Origin: Ostreococcus lucimarinus CCE9901
Lineage: Eukaryota > Chlorophyta > Mamiellophyceae > Mamiellales > Bathycoccaceae
NCBI RefSeq assembly: GCF_000092065.1
Contig: NC_009367.1
Span: 186,001-250,000 of the forward strand
Length of the DNA stretch: 64,000 nucleotides
Reading direction: 5' to 3'
This document shows positions 56,810-64,000 of this stretch, in pieces; within the stretch, counting starts at the first letter, position 1; every line of letters starts with the position of its first letter. The translations under genes were made by a program, and so were the position numbers. Below the pieces are notes generated by a model that saw only the letters and a list, made by a program, of their open reading frames with translations, did no database searches and had not been told where the DNA came from.

Positions 56810-57051
56810 GTCGACGGCGAGTCTGACGACGCACGACGACGCGTTATGACGACGAACACGCGCCGCAATCCGATCGCGATTATTTTTAACGACCTCGCGA
56901 TGGGACGTCGGTCGAGGTTCGCGAACCGCGCTCGGCACCGGGACGAGATTTTAGAGACTGTGCTCGACAAACGACGCGATGAAGTCGTCGAGGGGGGAGA
57001 GAGTGGAGCGAAAACGACGCGATGACAACACAAAAATAGTATAATGTTACA

Positions 57052-59655
57052 TCACGCCGCGAGCTCTGTCGCGAGCGCGCTCAAGAGGACGTCGCACGCG
57101 TCTTTGGACGTCGTCGGCGCGCACATGAGGTAGACGACGTTACCCAGAGGACGCGCTTGGATGGAGTGGGGAAGAAGACGCATGACGACGTCTCGAGCGG
57201 CGTTGGAGCTATAACCACCTTCACCTTCGACCTCGAGCTCGACGGCGAGGACACAACCCTGACCGATGACTCGGCGAACGTTGCTCAAAGTGGAAATTTT
57301 CTTCAACGCGTCCTCGTCCCAGAGCTCGCGAAGCACCGACGTAGGCTCGCCCGTACTCGAAGACTTTGAGACGATCACGTTGCGATTTTTCGCGGGGTCT
57401 TTGTACATAGAAAGCGCTTTCGCCGCCACGGCGCATCCCATGGGGTATGCCGTGTACGAGTGCCCGTGTAACAAGCCCTGGGCTTTTCCAGGGCCGTAAA
57501 AAGCGTCGAAGACATCCGCCGTCGCGAGCGTGGCTGACATGGGAATGAGCCCACCAGTGAGAAGTTTTGCGTAGCACGAAATATCGGGTTTTTCGCCTAT
57601 GATTTCCCACGCACCTTCCGTGCCTAATCGCCAAATGCCAGCAAATACCTCGTCCAAGACGACTGGAATCTTTCGCTCGCGGCACGACTTCATGAGAATG
57701 TTTTGAAACAACGGATCAATCAAAACCATCCCACCTGCACCGTGAAGCACGGGTTCCATGATTAAAGCCCCGACGTGACCCATGTTATTATCCTTGGCGT
57801 CTTTCGCGGCGCGTTCTAAGACTTTGTCGATCGCAATTTTGTATTCTTTTGCGAGCGGGCTGTCGAGACGCGCAGCGATGTTGAAAGCCGCCTCCTTGCT
57901 AGTCCAACTGGTGTTCTCATCCACATCTTTGCCTTCGCGGAAGAGTCGATCGCCGTCGTTCAATAATCCATCACGCGGCAACGCCACGTTCCAACGTCCT
58001 TCTCTGATCGCTAAACTCGGAGGCTGAAGGAACAGTCCGCGAGGTTGGTACCAGGGCGTTTGCATTGGACCCGTAAAAACGCTCGGTGATTGCATATCCA
58101 TCGCACCGAGAGTATCACCGTGATACGAACCATCCAATGCTATTATTCGCAGCGGAGGTAAGTCATCGGCTCCTTTGTTGACGAGATCTTTCGCTCTCTG
58201 ATTGCCGTCTTTAGACACAAAGCCTGCGTCGACGTAAAACTTGCGAAAAGCCATTTTCAACCCAACCTCTGTCGCAGTCGATCCGTTGTCGGAATAAAAT
58301 GCTCTAGCTGCCCAACCTTTCCCAGGTCCTTCTAATAATGCCGTCGTCGCGTCCACGGCGGGCTGGTGCACGTTTTCTGGAAACATCGCGTGCCCGAATC
58401 GTCCCGCCGCATGCGTCGCGGTGCGAACCAACTCTTGCTGCAATTCTGGACTCAAACCTTGCGTCCACCAACTCGCTGAACCATCAAAGCGAAGTACTAT
58501 GGAGCCATCTTTCGATGAGTGCGTGTTTTGGGCGTAGATTGCGAAATCTTCACCATATCTCCCATCGATCACCGTGACGGCGTCGCGCTCCACCATCGCG
58601 TGCTGCGTAAACGGCCACCAAATCTTCGTCAGAGCCTCGTCTGGAAGACTTTGCAGAGTTTTGATGCGATCGTCGTGCCATTTTGTGATGTATTTCAGTA
58701 AATCGTCGAACGTGTGCTTTGAGTCTTCGAGCCAAGCGTCCGCTTGTCCTTCTGGGGGCAGAGGCGGAAGCGCCCAGACGCGGGTTTCGCTCGGCAAAAT
58801 CTTTGCCATGGCTTTGTGATTGGCCAAACCATCATCGTCCGCCATGACGATGGCGACGATGTCGTACCCTCTCGCGTGCAGTGATTCGTACGCGGCCGTG
58901 GTGGCAGATATCCCGCCCAAACGCCCGTCACCCACGAGTATGGCTGGCAATCGTAGCCCGCGCAAAAGCTCGCATTGCAGCGTTCCCGACGGCCCCGGAC
59001 TCGCCACCCCTCCCGCGGTTTCGACGAGCGCCAACGCTCGCTGCTGCCCCGATTCGTTCGCTCGCATTTTTTCCGCGAATTCTCTCAAATATCTCGACGT
59101 CGCTCGCACGATGTCATCGTCTAAAACGCCTCTCCCCTCCTCCGCCGCGCTCACGTGCGGCCCCGCGGGGCGTCGCCACGCAAACTCGGTGTGCGCCCAC
59201 GCCCCTCGATCGCCCTCTAATCCTTTCCTCGCCGTTTCTCCCGCCGCCACCGCCGCGTGTTCGCCCATGCTCTCCACGCCACCGCTCACGCGCGCCACGA
59301 ACGCGGCGTCTGAATCTTCTGGGAATCCCGTCTGCACGGGTTTCACGAAGAGCGTCCCCGCCTCCGCGCTCCGCGCCGCGCGCGCCAGTCCTCCCGACAC
59401 CAGCGTCTTCCCGACCGCGGTGTTCGCCCCCCACACCGCGAACGCGGCGCACGTCAGTTCGACGTCCCGCGCCGCCCGCGTCGCCAGCGCGCGGCGTCCC
59501 GCGTCCCGCTCGACCCGTCGCTCGCGCGCGCGCGGTAACCGCCGCGCCGTCGTCGTCGTCGTCGTCGTCGTCGTCGCGCCCGTCGTCGCGCCCGTCGTCG
59601 CGCCCGCGCATCGTCGCGCGAGCGCGCGCATCGCGTCGCGTCGTCCGCCTCGCAT
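57052..59655 (-). CDS. BIO3-BIO1: Bifunctional diaminopelargonate aminotransferase / dethiobiotin synthetase (BIO3-BIO1)
   Basis: Two successive steps of biotin synthesis in one 867-aa polypeptide, as in plants and fungi. The N-terminus (MRGGRRDAMRALARRCAGAT) is a mitochondrial presequence with an odd poly-Thr run. BioD-like dethiobiotin synthetase (about 68-310): AVWGANTAVGKTLVSGGLAR with the P loop, FVKPVQTGFPEDSD, ALVETAGGVASPGPSG. BioA-like class III aminotransferase (about 330-867): IWWPFTQHAMV, GSASWWTQGL, FYSDNGSTATEVGLKMAFRK, ALDGSYHGDTLGAM, VVLDEVFAGIWRLGTEGA, PLP lysine in YAKLLTGGLIPM, HGHSYTAYPMGCA. Start chosen at ATG 59655; 59631 is possible. Divergent from CSN7. Confidence 0.95.
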   Translation of the reverse strand: MRGGRRDAMRALARRCAGATTGATTGATTTTTTTTTARRLPRARERRVERDAGRRALATRAARDVELTCAAFAVWGANTAVGKTLVSGGLARAARSAEAGTLFVKPVQTGFPEDSDAAFVARVSGGVESMGEHAAVAAGETARKGLEGDRGAWAHTEFAWRRPAGPHVSAAEEGRGVLDDDIVRATSRYLREFAEKMRANESGQQRALALVETAGGVASPGPSGTLQCELLRGLRLPAILVGDGRLGGISATTAAYESLHARGYDIVAIVMADDDGLANHKAMAKILPSETRVWALPPLPPEGQADAWLEDSKHTFDDLLKYITKWHDDRIKTLQSLPDEALTKIWWPFTQHAMVERDAVTVIDGRYGEDFAIYAQNTHSSKDGSIVLRFDGSASWWTQGLSPELQQELVRTATHAAGRFGHAMFPENVHQPAVDATTALLEGPGKGWAARAFYSDNGSTATEVGLKMAFRKFYVDAGFVSKDGNQRAKDLVNKGADDLPPLRIIALDGSYHGDTLGAMDMQSPSVFTGPMQTPWYQPRGLFLQPPSLAIREGRWNVALPRDGLLNDGDRLFREGKDVDENTSWTSKEAAFNIAARLDSPLAKEYKIAIDKVLERAAKDAKDNNMGHVGALIMEPVLHGAGGMVLIDPLFQNILMKSCRERKIPVVLDEVFAGIWRLGTEGAWEIIGEKPDISCYAKLLTGGLIPMSATLATADVFDAFYGPGKAQGLLHGHSYTAYPMGCAVAAKALSMYKDPAKNRNVIVSKSSSTGEPTSVLRELWDEDALKKISTLSNVRRVIGQGCVLAVELEVEGEGGYSSNAARDVVMRLLPHSIQARPLGNVVYLMCAPTTSKDACDVLLSALATELAA

Positions 59656-59787
59656 CGCCCTCGACCGCGCCGACGTCGCGATGTGACCGCGGAGAGAAGA
59701 ATGGATGCGTGGATGGATGGATGAACAGATGGCGCGATTGGGATTCGGGGCCGATCGATCGACACTCGCGCGCGTCGTTCGCTCGCG

Positions 59788-60564
59788 ATGCGCGCCGACG
59801 ACGAGGACGATGCGATGGCGTCGATGACGCCCGACGACGGCGCGGTGACGCGGTGCGCGACGTCGATCGCGACGACGAAGACGCTCGATCGCGACGCGCT
59901 CGGCGAGGCGCTCGAGGCGCGCGACGCGATGCGCGTGACGAAGATACTGCACGCCATGGAGCGCACGGAGGGGTTCGAGTGCGCGGCGGAGGTGCGCGCG
60001 ATGGTGGAAATATTCGCGCACGGCACGCTGCGCGAATATCGCGCGCGAGCGGCAAACGAAAAGTTGCCGACGCTGACGACGCGCGAGGAGGCGAAACTGA
60101 AGCGACTGTCGACGTGCGCGCTGTGCGCGGAGGGAGGGACGATCGCGTACGTACGATTGATGCGAGAGCTGGAGTTCACGAGCGAACGCGCGATGGAAAA
60201 GTTCATCGTCGACGAGTGCCTGGGAGAAATCGTGTGGGGAAGGCTCGATCCGAAAAATAAAGTTTTACGGGTTCGACGCGCGAAGGCGAGAGACGCGCGA
60301 GCGAGCGCGCTCGACGGCGTCATCGCGGACGTCTCGCGGTGGCACGCGATAACGGAAACGATGTTGGCGAGTTTGAATGAGCAAATTGCGTACGTGTCGA
60401 GTGAAAAAGCGGAATCACTGGCGCGCGAGGACGAGCTCAACGCCGCGATAGAGGAGACGAAGAAACAACTCAAAGCCGCCGAGCCGGACGTCGCCGAGCG
60501 CGTCGACGAGGACGAGGACATGGACGAGGACGGTCCGAGCACGGGCGTGAAACGAAGACGATAG
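59788..60564 (+). CDS. CSN7: COP9 signalosome subunit 7
   Basis: 258 aa; ATG 59815 is an alternative start. PCI domain (about 80-175): KLKRLSTCALCAEGGTIAYV, RLMRELEFTSERAMEKFIVD and ECLGEIVWGRLDPKNKVLRV match the KL+.L+...LA.....+.Y..L..EL.......LE..I...+ pattern of CSN7. A C-terminal helix (SRWHAITETMLASLNEQIAY) and acidic tail follow, ending in basic KRRR, possibly a nuclear signal. The signalosome removes NEDD8 from cullins. Confidence 0.88.
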   Translation: MRADDEDDAMASMTPDDGAVTRCATSIATTKTLDRDALGEALEARDAMRVTKILHAMERTEGFECAAEVRAMVEIFAHGTLREYRARAANEKLPTLTTREEAKLKRLSTCALCAEGGTIAYVRLMRELEFTSERAMEKFIVDECLGEIVWGRLDPKNKVLRVRRAKARDARASALDGVIADVSRWHAITETMLASLNEQIAYVSSEKAESLAREDELNAAIEETKKQLKAAEPDVAERVDEDEDMDEDGPSTGVKRRR

Positions 60565-60712
60565 CTACGTCACGATTAGATGCGGCGCGATGATGTGTAA
60601 TTTTAGTTGAATGCGCGTTTAGGAATTTGGTTTGAGCAGGCGTTGCTTCGTTCAATTACACAGTCTCGCTATTTGCTAAGAACGTGAACGAAAGCCAGTA
60701 AGCGTGAGCCGC

Positions 60713-61986
60713 TTACATCATGCCGGTGCCCACGGAACCGACCGACCAAACGCGAATGACGTTATCGGTGTAGCCCGTGTAGAGGGTGGAACCGTCCGCC
60801 GACCATTGGAGGGAGGTGCAGTACGGTTGTTGGGACTTCTTGCCAACCGGCGGGAACTCCGGGCGGAGCTCGTCGACGATGGACTTGGATTCGAGGTCCC
60901 AAATCTTGACGCAGGACTCGGTCGCCGCGCACAACCAGTAGCGGTTGGGGGAGAAGCACAAGCCGTAAATGATGTCACCCGCATCGAGGGAGTACAATCG
61001 CTTGCCCTCGCCGAGATCCCAAAGCATGGCGACGCCATCCTTGCCGCCGGAGGCGCACAAGGAACCGTCCGGAGAGACGGTGACGGCGTTGATGTAGCCG
61101 GTGTGACCAACAAGGTTGGTGCGAATCTTGCAGTTGGTGAGGTTCCAGACCTTGACGAGCTTATCCCAGCCCCCAGACACGATGATCGGGTTGGAGGTGA
61201 CCGGGGAGAAGCGCACGCACGACACCCACTCGGAGTGCGCGTCGGCGTCTTGAATCGTGTACTTGCACTCGCCGAGCGTGTTCCACAACTTGATCGTCTT
61301 ATCCCGGGAGCCGGAGACGATTTGGCGGTTGTCCACGGAGAAAGCCACCGAAAGGACATCCTTGGTGTGTCCGACAAAGCGTCGGGTGGTGGTACCGGTG
61401 TTAAGGTCCCACAATCGAAGGGTGCCGTCCCAAGACCCCGAGAGCGCGAATTGCCCGTCCGAGGAGATGACGACGTCTTGCACGAAGTGCGAGTGTCCGT
61501 GAAGCGATCGGCGCGGGTAACCGTAGTTCTCTTCCTCGCGCGTCAGGTTCCAAAGGATCACCGTCTTGTCTCGCGAGGACGACAAGAGAATGTCAGAGTT
61601 ATCCAACGGAGTCGCGATGGACGTGACCCAGTTTTCGTGCCTGCGCGGAAATGAAAAAAACGTGTGGGTTAGTGTCGTCGTTCGACGTCGTGATCGAGCT
61701 CGTCGAGCTCGAGTCCGTTTCGCGTGAACGGTCACGCGCTCGAGACGACGCGCGTTCGACGCGTGAAATAATCATCGCACGAACGCGTCGCCGTCGTCGC
61801 GCGTCCCATCGCCGCGCGCCGCCGCCGCGAGCGTCAACGTCCGCCTCGTTCGATGGCGCAGACCCTATTCCACGAACGATCGGTTCGCCGCGCGTTCGCC
61901 GTCGACGCGACGCGACGCGCGCTCGGATCATCGATTCGCGCGACGCACCCCTTGAGCACGCCTCTGAGCTGCATTTGAGTCGCCAT
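60713..61986 (-). CDS. RACK1: RACK1, small-ribosomal-subunit scaffold WD40 protein, two exons
   Basis: Exon 1 (61986-61949) encodes [12 protein letters not shown] plus two bases; exon 2 (61640-60713) starts [17 protein letters not shown]. The spliced protein is 321 aa, the usual RACK1 length, forming a seven-blade WD40 propeller: [76 protein letters not shown] and [13 protein letters not shown]1 sits on the head of the 40S subunit and ties translation to signalling. The unspliced frame starts with an Arg-rich leader that is intron. Codon use is strongly biased to C/G endings, fitting high expression. Confidence 0.96.
61641..61948 (-). other. Spliceosomal intron in RACK1
   Basis: A 308-nt phase 2 intron. 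Donor GTGCGT, acceptor GCGCAG, with CACTAAC branch-like motif followed by a pyrimidine tract GTTTTTTTCATTTCC. It restores LKGHENWV. Differs from the other introns, which have CTGAC and no T tract. Confidence 0.88.
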
Positions 61987-62127
61987 GTCGCGCGTCGAAC
62001 GCGTCGCGTAGAGGCGGACGTCGTCGCGCGCGCCATCCACCCGGTCGCGCGCGCGGGTGATTGTGATGGTCCGTGTGTTTGACACCGCGGGCGGTCTCAC
62101 GACGTCCCGACGCGCGCGGTCGTTTCA

Positions 62128-62180
<53 letters not shown>

Positions 62181-62307
62181 GCGCGAGTCGCGCGTGAACG
62201 CACGCGAGTGAGCGCGCGCACGACCGTCGAGGACGCGCGCGACGGGAACGCGGACGCGGAGGTAACGCGACGCATCGGCATCGGCGTTCGGCATCGCATT
62301 CGGCGCC
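61987..62307. other. Divergent promoter region RACK1/ADA2
   Basis: About 320 bases. Holds the (GAC)15 microsatellite; no other recognisable signal. Confidence 0.5.
62134..62178. repeat. (GAC)15 microsatellite
   Basis: Perfect trinucleotide repeat of 45 bases between divergent genes. Confidence 0.93.
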
Positions 62308-63954
62308 ATGGCGAGCGCGCTCGTGCCGAAACGGCGACGGGTGGCGACGGAAAACGCGATGACGAAGCTGAGTGGGAACGGGGAGTCGTGCGCACTGTTT
62401 AACTGTAACTATTGCCAAAAGGACATCTCGAACGTGGTGCGCGTACGGTGCGCGGAGTGCGCAAACGTGGATCTGTGCACGGAGTGCTTCGCGGTCGGCG
62501 TGGAGCCGCACCCGCACAAGGCGTATCATCAGTATCACGTCATCGACAACATGTCGTTTCCGCTGTTCACGCGAGATTGGGGGGCTGACGAAGAGTTGTT
62601 ATTGCTGGAGGCAGTGGAGATGTTCGGGTTGGGGAACTGGACCGAGGTGAGCGAACACGTCGGGACGAAGACGCGCGCGCAGTGTCACGCGCACTATTTT
62701 GAAGTCTACGTCAAGTCTCCTTGCGCGCCGTTACCGGATATGTCGAAGATTTTAGGAAAAGGCGTCGCGCGTATGACATCAGACGAGCTCAAAGCGGAGG
62801 CGGAGCAAAAGGCGAACGAAAATAAGGATGTGGAGGAGGAGGAGAAGCTTCTCGAATCGCTTGCTAACCCGAACGCAGTGAAGACGGAGGGCAACGTGCA
62901 GGAACTCACAGGTTACAACATCAAGCGCAATGAGTTCGATCCCGAATACGACATGGATGCCGAACTTCCCCTGGCGGAGATGGAATTTCGCGAAAACGAC
63001 ACCGAAGAAGACGTCCAGATGAAGCTGCGAATGATTGAAATCTACAACAGCCGGCTTCAAGAACGAGCGAGAAGAAAACAATTCATTCTCGAACGCAATC
63101 TGCTGAACGTGAAAAAGCAACAAAACGTGGAAAAGAAGCGTTCACAATACGAGCGCGACTTACACGGCACCATGCGTATATTTGCACGCTTTCTCACGAG
63201 TACCGAGTACGACGTCTTGCTCGAGGGTCTCGCCGCGGAGCACCGAATCCGAACCCGCATCACCGAACTGAAAGAGTACAGACGCAATGGTATTCATACC
63301 ATCGCAGAGGGCGAGGATTACGATTTGGAGAAGCGTCGTCGTGAGACGGAGTTCGCTCGTCTACACGCGATCGAGCATCCAACTAGCAAGAACATAGCCA
63401 GAGCGAACAAGTTCATCGTGCGAGATGCCACACAAATCAATGAGCAGTTGACTCGCATGAACGACGAAGACAAGACGGTATCCGTGATCCCGACGCCTCG
63501 TACGTCGAGCTTAGGTCCTCGCCGTCGAATGTACTTGTCACTTGATCTCGCCGATCTTCCAGGCGTAGACCTTTTGAACGACGACGAAAAGGAGTTGTGC
63601 AGGAGCTGTCGCTTATTGCCTGTGCAGTATCTCTCGATGAAGGTGGAGTTGATGCGAGAGGGTCTCAAGTCCGAAAAGCCGCTCAACAGAAATCACGTTC
63701 GGAATATGTTCAAAGTAGACCCACTCAAGGCTATTCGTGTGTATGAGTTACTCCTACAGCACGGCTGGGTGTTGGAAGACGGCTTCGTGAACCCAGGTGA
63801 GGATGAAGACTCCGAACCTGCGCCGAAAAAGTCAGCCAGCGCAGACGAGGAGGAAGACGAGGAGGACGATGAAGTAGATTACGAAACCGACGATAACGAC
63901 GAAGACGAGGACGAGGAAGACGACGAGGAAGAGGATAGCGAGGAAGACGATTAG
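62308..63954 (+). CDS. ADA2: Transcriptional adaptor ADA2 (SAGA complex)
   Basis: 548 aa. ZZ zinc finger (about 32-78): NCNYCQKDIS, RCAECANVDLCTECF, HKAYHQYHVI. SANT/Myb-like domain (about 88-135): WGADEELLLLEAVEMFGLGN, WTEVSEHVGTKTRAQCHAHY. Central ADA2 region with EYDMDAELPLAEMEFRENDT, then a C-terminal SWIRM domain (about 425-505, LSRSC-type ELCRSCRLLPVQYLSMKVEL, FKVDPLKAIRVYELLLQHGW). Ends in a long Asp/Glu tail (about 510-548) unusual for ADA2. It recruits and stimulates the GCN5 histone acetyltransferase in the nucleus. The stop is 46 bases from the right edge. Confidence 0.96.
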   Translation: MASALVPKRRRVATENAMTKLSGNGESCALFNCNYCQKDISNVVRVRCAECANVDLCTECFAVGVEPHPHKAYHQYHVIDNMSFPLFTRDWGADEELLLLEAVEMFGLGNWTEVSEHVGTKTRAQCHAHYFEVYVKSPCAPLPDMSKILGKGVARMTSDELKAEAEQKANENKDVEEEEKLLESLANPNAVKTEGNVQELTGYNIKRNEFDPEYDMDAELPLAEMEFRENDTEEDVQMKLRMIEIYNSRLQERARRKQFILERNLLNVKKQQNVEKKRSQYERDLHGTMRIFARFLTSTEYDVLLEGLAAEHRIRTRITELKEYRRNGIHTIAEGEDYDLEKRRRETEFARLHAIEHPTSKNIARANKFIVRDATQINEQLTRMNDEDKTVSVIPTPRTSSLGPRRRMYLSLDLADLPGVDLLNDDEKELCRSCRLLPVQYLSMKVELMREGLKSEKPLNRNHVRNMFKVDPLKAIRVYELLLQHGWVLEDGFVNPGEDEDSEPAPKKSASADEEEDEEDDEVDYETDDNDEDEDEEDDEEEDSEEDD

Positions 63955-64000
63955 CATGAGACGTTTTCTCCTCATTAGATTTTACAGTGCTGTAGTGACA

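Noticed and set aside
59656-60021. N-terminal extension of the BIO3-BIO1 frame
   Set aside because: Antisense to CSN7 and to the divergent promoter, no targeting-like sequence.
61651-62100. Arg-rich frames in the RACK1 intron and 5' region
   Set aside because: Explained by the 308-nt intron and the divergent promoter; only the 38-nt exon 1 is coding.

Overview
This is a gene-dense, GC-rich nuclear fragment from a picoeukaryotic green alga. The best guess is Mamiellales, and Ostreococcus in particular. Evidence for this: about 39 protein genes in 64 kb with gaps of only tens to a few hundred bases; few, short introns placed near the 5' ends of genes; plastid-targeted proteins; several starch enzymes; plant-type regulators (a WOX homeodomain, a group I bZIP, COP9 and SAGA subunits); and hydroxyproline-rich wall-type protein. 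No mobile element, CRISPR array or viral gene was seen.

Layout. 0-6 kb: start of a cyclic-nucleotide-binding protein (runs off the left edge), RPA2, a MEKK-like kinase and an EF-hand/SAM/FN3/zinc-finger membrane protein. 6-13.5 kb: Ran GTPase, a starch synthase, a CoA-type NUDIX hydrolase and starch synthase III. 13.5-19.6 kb: a plastid protein, the ribosome-assembly factors IPI3/WDR18 and MAK5/DDX24, and a small peptidoglycan-binding-like Cys-rich protein. 19.7-29 kb: prefoldin 4, a rearranged tRNA gene, an unknown zinc-ribbon protein, bZIP, DUF789, RINGv, WOX, PYG7, an unknown plastid protein and an OTU protease. 29-36 kb: one giant secreted Pro-rich multidomain protein. 36-50 kb: acyl-CoA-binding/ankyrin protein, ABC1 kinase, lipase, MsrB, SF1 helicase, DedA, an unknown plastid protein, an SBF transporter, a coiled-coil protein, a ZNG1-like GTPase and an ankyrin protein. 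50-64 kb: glucan water dikinase, fumarate reductase fused to cytochrome b5, the BIO3-BIO1 biotin enzyme, CSN7, RACK1 and ADA2.

The main discovery is at 20199-20349 on the minus strand. It is a circularly permuted tRNA-Ser(TGA) gene: the 3' half (variable arm, T arm, 3' acceptor strand) lies upstream of the 5' half (5' acceptor strand, D arm). The 5' half is interrupted by a further 56-nt insert after position 26. Reassembly gives a complete 82-nt type II tRNA, with the permutation junction at the canonical intron site 37/38 and a T7 Pol III terminator just downstream. The halves are too short to be seen as ordinary features.

Four introns were resolved by splicing the reading frames (RPA2, RAN, the peptidoglycan-binding-like gene, RACK1). 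A fifth is implied at the start of the giant gene. Four of the five carry a CTGAC branch-like motif, and RACK1 carries CTAAC plus a pyrimidine tract. Three starch genes (two synthases and the dikinase) lie within 48 kb of each other.
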